Of a DNA stretch of 64,000 nt, positions 37,406 to 44,758 are shown one piece after another; position 1 is the stretch's first letter; each line of letters starts with the position of its first letter. The stretch is taken from assembly GCF_022346545.1 (NCBI RefSeq), contig NZ_JAKRNU010000002.1, positions 1 through 64,000 on the forward strand, in the 5' to 3' direction. The translations under genes and the position numbers were made by a program. The notes under the pieces are model-generated. The model was not told the DNA's origin and searched no databases. It was given only the letters and a program-made list of their open reading frames with translations. Source of the DNA: Sporosarcina sp. ACRSM (lineage in GTDB: Bacteria; Bacillota; Bacilli; Bacillales_A; Planococcaceae).

Positions 37406-38233
37406 TTATAACCGTTCAACATTCATCATAATTTCCGTTACATACTCATCCTTGCTGCTTACTGATATTTCATCTAGTATATATTCCTCATACGTGTAAT
37501 TGGTAAGCTTTAACTGATTACGACGAATATAATCAAACATTTTTTCGAATGTTTGATCGATCAGATCCTCACTTCCTTTATGGTAAGCGACAACGTACAG
37601 ACCTTTTGGTTTTACATGATATGGAATTTCCTCGAATTTTTCTTCCGTCTTTATATAGAGATAAGAATAGTTTTCATAGTCTCCCTGCTCGACTTGTTCT
37701 TTACTGACCATTGCCCCAATTGGGTAACCTAAATTTAACTGATGATCATCGGCAAATTCGATAAATGTAGAAACCAAGTTAAGGAACTCCTTATCTGAAC
37801 AGCCTAAAATGGAACGACTTAGAAAAAGCTGCTCCTCTCTTCGTTCTTGTAATGTAATTTGCGAATAATCAATTGTTAACGCACGTTCTGTTAAGTCGAT
37901 CTTTGTCTGGATCGTTTTTTGGATTCGGTTCAAATTCCGCATTTTCGATTCAATTTCTTGGGATTGTTTTTTCAACAGTTCAATGAGTTCTAACGGGGTT
38001 TTATCTTCTAGAAATCGTTTAATTTCTTGTAAGGACATGTCGACTTCTTTTAGTAGTTGGATAACGGAAAACACATCAAACTGATGATAAGAGTAGTACC
38101 TATACCCGTTATCCGTTTTAATTTCCGGGGAAAGAAGGCCAATTTCATCGTAATGAAACAATGTTTGTTTTTTCACGTGACATAACTTGGCGAATTCGCC
38201 GGTTGTAAAATATTTATGCAACTTTTGACTCAT
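37406..38233 (-). CDS. MerR family regulator, BltR/BmrR-like
   Basis: The 275-residue protein has an N-terminal MerR helix-turn-helix (YFTTGEFAKLCHVKKQTLFHYDEIGLL), the DNGYRYYSYHQFDVFSVIQLL wing and dimer helix, and a C-terminal GyrI-like effector domain (about 125-275) as in BmrR and BltR, which bind cationic drugs. It is divergent from an acetyltransferase gene; between them is a promoter with the 19-bp spacer typical of MerR targets. That arrangement parallels the bltR-blt-bltD locus, but without the efflux pump. Confidence 0.88.
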   Translation of the reverse strand: MSQKLHKYFTTGEFAKLCHVKKQTLFHYDEIGLLSPEIKTDNGYRYYSYHQFDVFSVIQLLKEVDMSLQEIKRFLEDKTPLELIELLKKQSQEIESKMRNLNRIQKTIQTKIDLTERALTIDYSQITLQERREEQLFLSRSILGCSDKEFLNLVSTFIEFADDHQLNLGYPIGAMVSKEQVEQGDYENYSYLYIKTEEKFEEIPYHVKPKGLYVVAYHKGSEDLIDQTFEKMFDYIRRNQLKLTNYTYEEYILDEISVSSKDEYVTEIMMNVERL

Positions 38234-38247
38234 TTGAGAGCCCTCCC

Positions 38248-38278
38248 TTGACTATACGGTTACCGTACACTTTAGGAT
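38248..38278 (+). promoter_or_regulatory. MerR-type promoter with 19-bp spacer and palindromic operator
   Basis: TTGACT (38248-38253) and TAGGAT (38273-38278) are separated by 19 bases, two more than optimal, and the spacer carries the palindrome ACGGTTACCGT. MerR regulators activate such promoters by untwisting the DNA. It points toward the acetyltransferase gene. Confidence 0.75.
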
Positions 38279-38334
38279 GTAATTATACCACTACAGTAAT
38301 GAGTGGGGATAAATTGAGAAAGGATTTGATAGTC

Positions 38335-38784
38335 ATGAATATAGCTATTCATGACGTTACAAAAGACAATGAGAAAGAAATTTTAGGTTTGCATGTTGCA
38401 AAATCTCAAATGAATTTCATTGAAACGACGCAACAATGTTTAAAGGAAGCGAAGGAGTGTGCTCTGTTTAAACCTGTTGGCCTTTACGCAGACAACGAGC
38501 TAGTAGGTTTTGCTATGTACGGACGTTTTCAAAATGAAAATGAAAATAGCCGTGTTTGGTTAGATCGCTTTCTCATAGACGCCCGCTATCAAGGAAAGGG
38601 ATATGGAACGATCATGTTACAAGCATTAATGCAAAAATTGGTGCAAGAATTTTCATGCCAACAGATATATTTAAGTGTATATGAAGATAACCAATCCGCC
38701 GTCTACTTATATAAAAAATTCGACTTTCAGTTTAATGGCGAATTCGATGTGAATCATGAAAAAGTGATGGTGAAAAATATATAA
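38335..38784 (+). CDS. GNAT acetyltransferase, BltD/spermidine-type
   Basis: The 149-residue protein resembles the polyamine acetyltransferases BltD/PaiA-SpeG: LHVAKSQMNFIETTQQCLKE at the N-terminus, VGLYADNELVGFAMYGRF, the acetyl-CoA motif RYQGKGYGTIMLQALMQKL near 84-102 and LSVYEDNQSAVYLYKKFDFQ. It likely acetylates spermidine or spermine. GAGAAAGGA precedes ATG 38335; a longer reading starts within the promoter. Confidence 0.85.
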   Translation: MNIAIHDVTKDNEKEILGLHVAKSQMNFIETTQQCLKEAKECALFKPVGLYADNELVGFAMYGRFQNENENSRVWLDRFLIDARYQGKGYGTIMLQALMQKLVQEFSCQQIYLSVYEDNQSAVYLYKKFDFQFNGEFDVNHEKVMVKNI

Positions 38785-38801
38785 TCAATGAGACCAATCC
38801 T

Positions 38802-38840
38802 AAAAAGTGCTCAACCGAATAGTGTGGTTTGAGCACTTTT
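38802..38840 (+). terminator. Terminator after acetyltransferase gene
   Basis: AAAAGTGCTCAAcC pairs with GGTTTGAGCACTTTT around nine bases. Confidence 0.8.
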
Positions 38841-38993
38841 GAATTTCATGATACCCCTTCCCCATTGCTCACACGACTTATTGTCCAAATATTTATCAAA
38901 TGAAATAATCATAAACAGGCATTTCACTCTGATCAAGAAGAACAATCATCTCGTTCCCCTTTCGGAATTCAAAAATCAAATCAATACATATAA

Positions 38994-39073
38994 ATTTGAT
39001 TATATCATCGAACTTTTTATAAGTTTGACTGTTTAATCGAATTACTGATATATTTGATGATATCATCGAACTT
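38994..39073 (+). promoter_or_regulatory. SatD-gene promoter with duplicated operator
   Basis: Two 22-base direct repeats sharing TTTGATkATATCATCGAACT lie at 38994-39015 and 39052-39073, 58 bases apart; each is centred on the palindrome GATkATATCATC, perfect in the second. Between them stands TTGACT (39025-39030), an 18-base spacer and TATATT (39049-39054), which overlaps the second repeat. This is the geometry of a repressor operator, most simply autoregulation by the SatD-type protein, which has its own HTH. Confidence 0.7.
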
Positions 39074-39107
39074 AATGCTACAATTGATGCTGGGAAGGAG
39101 TTGTTAA

Positions 39108-39905
39108 GTGATGACGAATCCAATTTCTGTTTTCATTATGGACGTCAGTCATTCGTCTAAGGGAAATATCGGAAGTGAATTAAGTGAATATCTTCAGCAA
39201 TTAGAGGCGCGTATAGCGAAATGGACAGAAAATATCGTTGCGACACAGATCACCCACCGGGCTGGAGATGAACTCGTCGTTGTGAGTAATGGCTATGCAA
39301 CAGCGTATACGCTTGCTTTCTATTTGAGCCGTATTTGGGAATACGCAGATCATAAACCTTATTTCGGTCTGTCATTTGGTGATATTCAAGAGGACGTTAA
39401 CACTTTGAACGTAGAAACTTGGATACATCCGTTAATGAAGCAAGCTAGAGAAGCGAATGATTTCTTGAAAAAACAACAAAATAGAGCTCAATTTCACTTT
39501 CAGTTGGCGGATTTCCCAAATGAAAAATCACCCGAAGGATTCAATGCCTATGGAATCCAGTTTGAAACGTTGCTAAATGTGATTTTAACTTTACAACAAG
39601 AACAAATGAATGAACAAACAGAAATACAATCGCTTGTCTGTTCATTGTTTTTGATCCTTGCTCAACAAAATAAAGTAAGTCATTGTCTAGGAAGATCAGC
39701 CTCTACTGTTTCAAGTCATATGAAAAAAGGCAAAACAGACGCGATCCTGCATGCTTTTCAGAACGTTGTAAACGTATTAGATTCTTTAGAAACTGATCAT
39801 AAATTGAATCCATCTAGCGCAAGTAAGCTGTTACAAAGAAACATACGACAAATTGTGAGCAATCAGCTTGATGATTATTTTCCAAGCATTGAGGGAGGAA
39901 AATAA
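39108..39905 (+). CDS. SatD family protein
   Basis: The 265-residue protein matches the SatD family, named from the streptococcal acid-tolerance locus: an N-terminal nucleotide-cyclase-like stretch (ISVFIMDVSHSSKGN, RAGDELVVVSNGYATAYTLAFYLSRIW) and a C-terminal HTH (SHCLGRSASTVSSHMKKGK). GGAAGGAG stands upstream of the start; the second Met (39111) is equally possible. It overlaps the DUF3307 gene by one base, a pairing seen repeatedly in Firmicutes. Confidence 0.82.
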   Translation: MMTNPISVFIMDVSHSSKGNIGSELSEYLQQLEARIAKWTENIVATQITHRAGDELVVVSNGYATAYTLAFYLSRIWEYADHKPYFGLSFGDIQEDVNTLNVETWIHPLMKQAREANDFLKKQQNRAQFHFQLADFPNEKSPEGFNAYGIQFETLLNVILTLQQEQMNEQTEIQSLVCSLFLILAQQNKVSHCLGRSASTVSSHMKKGKTDAILHAFQNVVNVLDSLETDHKLNPSSASKLLQRNIRQIVSNQLDDYFPSIEGGK

Positions 39906-40777
39906 TGACTGTACTATTGCTGCTTCTCGCACATTTAATCGCTGATTTTTGGTTACAAACGGATAAAATGGTGAAACATAAAATAAAATATCTCAAGCAA
40001 CATTGTCTTCACCATCTCCTTACTACAGGCATAGCACTTGCTATCATATGGGGTCATTATTACGACTTTAGGAACATTGTCGACTATTTTATGTCCCCAT
40101 TACTTTTTATCTGTGTCTCCCATCTTTTCATCGACTTGCTGAAAATAAAACTAGTGGATTCTATAAAAAGGGATACAAATGACAGTTTGAAAAAACTGGG
40201 CTTTTTCCTATTTGATCAACTTCTTCATATCGTGATGTTACTCAGTACCTGTATCATCTTCTTTCATATGGAAGTTGTGGCATTGACGACTCGTATATTA
40301 GAATTGTTTGGGACAAGCCATTTAGACCCGATTAACACGTTCTTATTGATCACGATCGTTTTTATTTTAGCGACAAGTGTCAGCGGTCATATCGTGAAAT
40401 TCATCGTTGGCTCATTGCCATCAGAGTTTGCAAACTTCGAAGGCGAATTGACATTAAAAAATCAAGTCATTGCTGCGAAAGAAAAAGCTCAACCTAACAT
40501 GGAGAATAGTTTTACGGAGGAATATCATTATTTTACGTACTCCACCCCTCTCCGTTCACGTGGAAACCTCATCGGCTATATCGAAAGATTGCTCGTCATC
40601 TTATTAACGGTAATCGGTGCCTATCCGTCTATCGCTTTTATCATTGCTGCCAAGTCGATTGCACGATTTAAGCAGCTGGATGATCGAAACTGGGCGGAAT
40701 ATTTCCTGTTAGGTACATTATCCTCTATCTTTTTAGGATTACTCCTTGGCCTCGTTGCACAGAAATTGATCATGTGA
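39905..40777 (+). CDS. DUF3307 membrane protein, SatD partner
   Basis: The 290-residue protein has about seven hydrophobic helices. It begins TVLLLLLAHLIADFWLQTDKMVKHK, the hallmark of DUF3307 (HLIADFxLQ), followed by HHLLTTG and HLFIDLLKIK. The C-terminal part (RSRGNLIGYIERLLVILLTV, GAYPSIAFIIAAKSIARFKQLDDR) is the usual second half. Members are paired with SatD-type proteins; their activity is unknown. Its ATG overlaps the satD stop (TAATG), giving coupled translation. Confidence 0.85.
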   Translation: MTVLLLLLAHLIADFWLQTDKMVKHKIKYLKQHCLHHLLTTGIALAIIWGHYYDFRNIVDYFMSPLLFICVSHLFIDLLKIKLVDSIKRDTNDSLKKLGFFLFDQLLHIVMLLSTCIIFFHMEVVALTTRILELFGTSHLDPINTFLLITIVFILATSVSGHIVKFIVGSLPSEFANFEGELTLKNQVIAAKEKAQPNMENSFTEEYHYFTYSTPLRSRGNLIGYIERLLVILLTVIGAYPSIAFIIAAKSIARFKQLDDRNWAEYFLLGTLSSIFLGLLLGLVAQKLIM

Positions 40778-40886
40778 AAGGTTCTACAATTCCCCTACAT
40801 AAAATAATCCCCCTAGCTACTCAACCATGAGTGGCCAGGGGGACATTGCACTCTCCTATTTGCCCCTTTAAAGGCTTATAAATAGC

Positions 40887-41513
40887 TCAACCAATCAGTA
40901 ATGCCATTATCCGTTCGTGTGCATCATAAATCTTATCTGCCTCTTCATGCTGTTCTTGGTACTGATAAATATACAAATCCATTTCGCAAAGAGCGATTTG
41001 CGTATTAACCAATACTTTCGGCAAGGTTTCCCAGGCATAAATCTGATTGGAGATGGATTCCAATTCGTGGTAAATTCTTTCGAATTGCTGTTCATCCAAA
41101 CCTTTGCCGTTTTGAAGTTTTTTAAAAAAATGCCCGTCCTCATTGATGTACTTGAACAGTTTGGCCAATACTTCGGCTTTCTCAGGCTCTATTTCCCCCG
41201 TTTCTTTTGTCCACCTATGAATCAGTGCTTTTATCTGTTTAGCGGCATCCATTATTCGTGTCGCTTCTTCTTCGTTATAAATCAGTGAAAAGTTATAGAG
41301 TTCATCATACAGTTCGATTAGAGTTTGGATGGCGTTTTGGGGGATACTCTCCCGATTCTCCCATTCATCAGCACAGGCAGTTAATGCTCCAACTAGTTTT
41401 ACTACTTCCTTTTCATGCAATCCATTGCCCATTCGTAATTCAACGAGCACATTTATTTCGGCTTGCACGAAGTTATCAATTAGGCTGTTTTCCTTCGATA
41501 TCCCATTATCCAT
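40887..41513 (-). CDS. Hypothetical helical protein with tandem duplication
   Basis: I do not recognise a family for this 208-residue cytosolic, acidic, helical protein. It is made of two related halves of about 75 residues: LRMGNGLHEKEVVKLVGALT...IQTLIELYDELYNFSLIYNEEEATRIMDA, and LQNGKGLDEQQFERIYHELE...NTQIALCEMDLYIYQYQEQHEEADKIYDA (both quoted in parts). No signal peptide, membrane helix or metal site is visible. It is single, convergent with the DUF3307 gene. Confidence 0.7.
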   Translation of the reverse strand: MDNGISKENSLIDNFVQAEINVLVELRMGNGLHEKEVVKLVGALTACADEWENRESIPQNAIQTLIELYDELYNFSLIYNEEEATRIMDAAKQIKALIHRWTKETGEIEPEKAEVLAKLFKYINEDGHFFKKLQNGKGLDEQQFERIYHELESISNQIYAWETLPKVLVNTQIALCEMDLYIYQYQEQHEEADKIYDAHERIMALLIG

Positions 41514-41749
41514 TTAATAATTCCTCCCATTTCCCATGAATTTATTTTAAGTAATGAAGAAAAATGCTCAATTACCGGGGTGGGAACTAATGTTCTGTCT
41601 GCTGTTTATTCACAGTAATAGTAAAATGAATTTACAATTACTGTATTAATTGGGTTTATAAGAATTTATAACAGCTACTTTTTTGTAATAAATGGAATTA
41701 GAAGCTACCATGATCTCCATAAACCAAGCAAGCTCGTTTTTTAATGACA

Positions 41750-41761
41750 GAACAAATGTTC
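41750..41761. promoter_or_regulatory. Orphan LexA (SOS) box
   Basis: GAACAAATGTTC is identical to the box before the yolD-like gene at 1642, including the flanking A and C. The nearest gene it could serve starts 237 bases away at 41513 on the minus strand. It may mark a lost SOS gene or be chance. Confidence 0.4.
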
Positions 41762-41809
41762 CGGACCCGTAAATTCGGCACTCGACAACTAATTTATGGT
41801 TCAAATAAA

Positions 41810-41845
41810 ACAAGCAGCATTGCTTTGTTCTACAATGCTGCTTGT
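41810..41845 (-). terminator. Terminator of the minus-strand gene at 41871
   Basis: ACAAGCAGCATTG pairs with CAATGCTGCTTGT around a loop of ten bases; the minus strand continues into TTTTATTTG. Confidence 0.75.
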
Positions 41846-41870
41846 GATGCTAGATTGCACATGTGGCATA

Positions 41871-42299
41871 TCACCGTTGTTTAAGTTCCTTATAAGCCAA
41901 TACTTTCAAGGCCAATAATTCTTCATCCGTTAATTTGCCTTCAATCTCATTGAATAATCGTTGTTGTTCTTCCGCGGTAAGGCCACTTTGGGCTTTCGTT
42001 TGGAGTTCTTTCAATTCACTCACACTGAACTTCTTCACCAATACTCTGACCGCTTCTTCTTTCGTCTGGAACGGTAAAGTGCTGCTATCTACGTTTTTCC
42101 CTTCTTCGATAAATGCCTGCAGTTGCGGATCATTCTTGATTTCTTGTTTGATACTTTCAAGTTGGCCGCTGTCATTCAGTTCCACCGCTACTTGGTCCAT
42201 CACTTGGTCAGCAATGAGTTTTGTCCCAAAAAAGTAAATCGCGAACCCTGCTACGGCGATAAAGACCACAGTACCTAAAAGTATTTTTAAAAATTTCAA
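41871..42299 (-). CDS. Hypothetical membrane-anchored protein
   Basis: The 142-residue product has one N-terminal helix (LKILLGTVVFIAVAGFAIYFF, about 4-24) and an outward-facing helical domain (VMDQVAVELNDSGQLESIKQEI ... LTAEEQQRLFNEIEGKLTDEELLALK, quoted in parts). It resembles widespread uncharacterised Bacillales proteins of this size. No catalytic motif is seen. It is monocistronic with its own terminator. Confidence 0.7.
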   Translation of the reverse strand: MKFLKILLGTVVFIAVAGFAIYFFGTKLIADQVMDQVAVELNDSGQLESIKQEIKNDPQLQAFIEEGKNVDSSTLPFQTKEEAVRVLVKKFSVSELKELQTKAQSGLTAEEQQRLFNEIEGKLTDEELLALKVLAYKELKQR

Positions 42300-42417
42300 A
42301 TGGCTCTTCCTCCCTTTATGGGGTCTATGATAGAGATACTACACAGAATTCCACCGGTGCACAAGAAAAAAGCCAACAGCAATTGTTGACTCTTTTCTAA
42401 TCTCTCATTCCTCCAAT

Positions 42418-42855
42418 TCAAATCTCATAAAAGTAAAAATGGGCGGTCTCTTTTACAAAGCCGATTTTCTCATAAAGTCTTTGTGCCGTCGTGTTATCTG
42501 CACCCGTTTCCAAGAGCACCCCTTTCGCATCCGTTTCCTTTGCAAAAGCAAGCGCGGTTTTTATTAGATTTTCACCAATTCCCTTGCCTCTTCCACTTTC
42601 TTTCACATACAAGTCGTTTAGCACCCATGTACGCCTCATGCTGACGGATGAAAATGTCGGATAGAGTTGGACGAAGCCGATCGGGTCAGACTCATCACAA
42701 GCTATATAAATGACCGATTCTTCGTTGAGCAACCTTTCCTGGATAAACTTCTTTGCACCGCTAAGATCTGATTTTTGTTGGTAAAATATTCGATACAAGT
42801 CAAATAGTCCGGTTAATGCTTCAAGGTCATTTAGTGTCGCTTTAAAAATATTCAT
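42418..42855 (-). CDS. GNAT family N-acetyltransferase
   Basis: The 145-residue protein has motif A VLNDLYVKESGRGKGIGENLIKTAL (quoted with its R-G-K-G-I-G loop near 77-92), and ends ADNTTAQRLYEKIGFVKETAHFYFYEI. The N-terminal ATLNDLEALTGLFDLYRIFYQ is typical of the YhbS/Eis-like small GNATs. AAGGGG precedes ATG 42855; an upstream 41-codon extension lacks a ribosome site. Substrate unknown. Confidence 0.85.
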   Translation of the reverse strand: MNIFKATLNDLEALTGLFDLYRIFYQQKSDLSGAKKFIQERLLNEESVIYIACDESDPIGFVQLYPTFSSVSMRRTWVLNDLYVKESGRGKGIGENLIKTALAFAKETDAKGVLLETGADNTTAQRLYEKIGFVKETAHFYFYEI

Positions 42856-43084
42856 AAAAAATCCCCTTATTGTCGTATTTATGTATGAATGAGTTAACTT
42901 TACCATAAATGGAATACGTGCTGTGAAATGAGCTTTCTTATTAATAGCGTCTATAAAAGAACATCCAGAGGCTATCATTCTACAAACCGAAAAGGGTGAA
43001 TCTCACCTGAATACCACTGCTGAAACTATTAATAACGATTCAGCGGCCAGGAACACACCTGAAGAAACAGTATTTACAGTTATA

Positions 43085-43747
43085 GTGAAACCTTTTGTAG
43101 AGTCGAATTTCAATAAAGTTATCTTTCGTGGACTCTTTTTACTGCTCATTTGGATGTTTTTGTTTTTAGTCATTCCAGTTGCCTTCAAACGTTTAAAAAG
43201 ATTTAAGTTTTTTAATATGGAATTTGAGGTAGATGATATTGAACAGGCTGCCATTGAAACGATAGAGATTAGCGGAACGAAAGCTCAGTTGATGGCTTAT
43301 TTAACAGGGGATGACGCTTCTGGAAGGACTTTAGAATTTCTATCCGATTCAGCAATAGATTATCAAGAAGTACTGGATTATTTTCTTTCGGAAATCCAAA
43401 TTGCATATAACAAAAGCCCGCTATATGCAACATTTTCATATGAGATATACAACCAATCCACTCCCCCGGAACTATATGATTTAATAGAAGAATCTAAGGA
43501 AACAGGAGAATCAGCTGTCAAGAATAAAATCAATGAAGATAATTTGTTCAAGAGAAACTATCTAGTTTTCTATTATTGTTATGGTAAAGATGAATACATC
43601 ACTGTCATAAGCAGTTATACGCATGCTTTTGATATTTTTGACAAATATCTTTTTGAAATTTTACATAAAACTGTAAGTAAAAACGTTGAGAATATCGAAT
43701 ATATGGTTGCCTTAACAAATATTGATGAAGATATGAACAAAACGTGA
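43085..43747 (+). CDS. Hypothetical membrane-anchored protein, N-terminus uncertain
   Basis: The 220-residue reading has one membrane helix (VIFRGLFLLLIWMFLFLVIPVAF near 12-34) then a cytosolic domain rich in acidic helices. No family is recognised. The GTG at 43085 has no ribosome site, and the same frame stays open back to 42932 with protein-like sequence (KGESHLNTTAETINNDSAAR) but no ATG, GTG or TTG. So the gene may be 5'-truncated or use an unusual start. It could be a remnant brought in with the neighbouring small genes. Confidence 0.55.
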   Translation: MKPFVESNFNKVIFRGLFLLLIWMFLFLVIPVAFKRLKRFKFFNMEFEVDDIEQAAIETIEISGTKAQLMAYLTGDDASGRTLEFLSDSAIDYQEVLDYFLSEIQIAYNKSPLYATFSYEIYNQSTPPELYDLIEESKETGESAVKNKINEDNLFKRNYLVFYYCYGKDEYITVISSYTHAFDIFDKYLFEILHKTVSKNVENIEYMVALTNIDEDMNKT

Positions 43748-43804
43748 TGATCCCTTGACCTATCGAAAGGATATCTTGTAGAATAATAGAAAGGAGTGAT
43801 TGTT

Positions 43805-43990
43805 ATGGTAAGAGTCAAAACTCCAATTAATCCAGAAGCGATTAAAGCCCGTGCCGCTCGTAAATTAAGTCTTTCAAGTGCTGGTCAAAGTCGTAAGAAG
43901 GACAATCGTGTAACCGTTACTGGACAAATGGTCAAGCCAATCCATGTTAGCAAAACAGATCCATTAGTGAGAAGGATCGTGAATCATTAA
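43805..43990 (+). CDS. Small basic hypothetical protein
   Basis: This 61-residue, Arg/Lys-rich protein (MVRVKTPINPEAIKARAARK...VTVTGQMVKPIHVSKTDPLVRR) has an excellent AAAGGAGTG ribosome site eight bases before the ATG and a terminator directly behind. No family is recognised; the basic charge would allow nucleic acid binding. It is convergent with another small gene at 44010. Confidence 0.65.
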   Translation: MVRVKTPINPEAIKARAARKLSLSSAGQSRKKDNRVTVTGQMVKPIHVSKTDPLVRRIVNH

Positions 43991-44001
43991 ACACTCAACG
44001 T

Positions 44002-44027
44002 CCCCCTGTCTAAAGGGGGTTATTTTT
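44002..44027. terminator. Terminator between small convergent genes
   Basis: CCCCCT-N-loop-AGGGGG followed by TTATTTTT on the plus strand; it overlaps the stop of the minus-strand gene. Confidence 0.75.
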
Positions 44028-44195
44028 ATATAATTTTAAACTTTTGGAATGCCTTTTAGCTAACGCTTGTAAAATGGTCGAATTTCCAACTAAATCTTTT
44101 GGATGCTTAACAGGTAGATATCCAACGTCTATCTCCCTCATACTTTTGAATCTTTCTCCATTCAAATACTTGCTGTATAACTCACCTATTTTCAT
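44010..44195 (-). CDS. Small hypothetical protein
   Basis: A 61-residue ORF (MKIGELYSKYLNGERFKSMREIDVGYLPVKHPKDLVGNSTILQALAKRHSKS, quoted only to show composition in parts: basic, no Cys) starts at ATG 44195 behind GTGAGGAAC. It is convergent with the small basic gene at 43805, only 19 bases apart. No family is recognised. Confidence 0.5.
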   Translation of the reverse strand: MKIGELYSKYLNGERFKSMREIDVGYLPVKHPKDLVGNSTILQALAKRHSKSLKLYKNNPL

Positions 44196-44370
44196 CAATG
44201 TTCCTCACTTTCTAAGTAAGCATAATATATCGTAGTATATTCAAATTCCTCCATTTTTAATCAAATCAAGTTCTTTATGAGCAGTTCATGTAAAGGACGG
44301 CTTCTCAGTTAATGACTATTAAGTTTACATAATAATACTATGTTAAACTATCTATCCCGATAGGGTTAAA

Positions 44371-44410
44371 AAAATCCCTATTTTCCAGATCACTCAGGAA
44401 ATAGGGATTT
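44371..44410 (-). terminator. Terminator of YhfH-like gene
   Basis: AAAATCCCTATTTtCC pairs with GGaAATAGGGATTT; the minus strand continues into TTTTTTAACC. Confidence 0.75.
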
Positions 44411-44415
44411 ATTGA

Positions 44416-44535
44416 TTAATGTTCATGCTTGCCGATGCAACGTTCGCATTCATAAAGTGCGGATTCGTGTTTCTCGATAATTTTATTGCCGCATTCCGTG
44501 CAATGTTTTTCCGTCTGGTTTTTGATCGCTTCCAT
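44416..44535 (-). CDS. YhfH-family small zinc-ribbon protein
   Basis: A 39-codon ORF starts at ATG 44535 behind GGAGGAGATC. It contains two Cys pairs, CTECG and CERC, about 20 residues apart (MEAIKNQTEKHCTECGNK ... YECERCIGKHEH), matching the YhfH-like small zinc-binding proteins of Bacillales. Histidine-rich tail. Function unknown. Confidence 0.75.
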   Translation of the reverse strand: MEAIKNQTEKHCTECGNKIIEKHESALYECERCIGKHEH

Positions 44536-44705
44536 ACTGATCTCCTCCAATTTTTCTCGTTTCAATCACTTTGTATTGAAACAGATTATTTTATTAATAA
44601 CTACTATATAACAGACGGGTTTCCCTGTCTTCGGATTCTGATGAAATGCCTTTTCTGAAGGATGGATGGTGATATAAGGCGATGAACCATTGGATAGAGC
44701 AACCG

Positions 44706-44739
44706 AAAAAAGCCACACAAGTGAAATCATTGTGTAGCT
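44706..44739 (-). terminator. Terminator of nitronate monooxygenase-like gene
   Basis: On the minus strand AGCTACACAA pairs with TTGTGTGGCT and is followed by TTTTTTCGG. Confidence 0.75.
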
Positions 44740-44758
44740 ATACAGCATTTGGCAATCA

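Larger units (their letters stand above)
41514..41870. other. Gap with orphan LexA-type box
   Basis: The stretch is AT-rich and non-coding. It contains a perfect GAAC-N4-GTTC site (41750-41761) and, at its right side, the terminator of the next minus-strand gene. No ORF follows the site closely on either strand. Confidence 0.5.

Noticed and set aside
41258..41539. Plus-strand ORFs opposite the duplicated helical protein
   Set aside because: Antisense shadows; the minus-strand frame shows a clear internal protein repeat.
44566..44748. 60-codon minus-strand ORF between the YhfH-like and nitronate monooxygenase genes
   Set aside because: It runs through the monooxygenase terminator and lacks a ribosome site; possibly a decayed gene fragment but not supportable.
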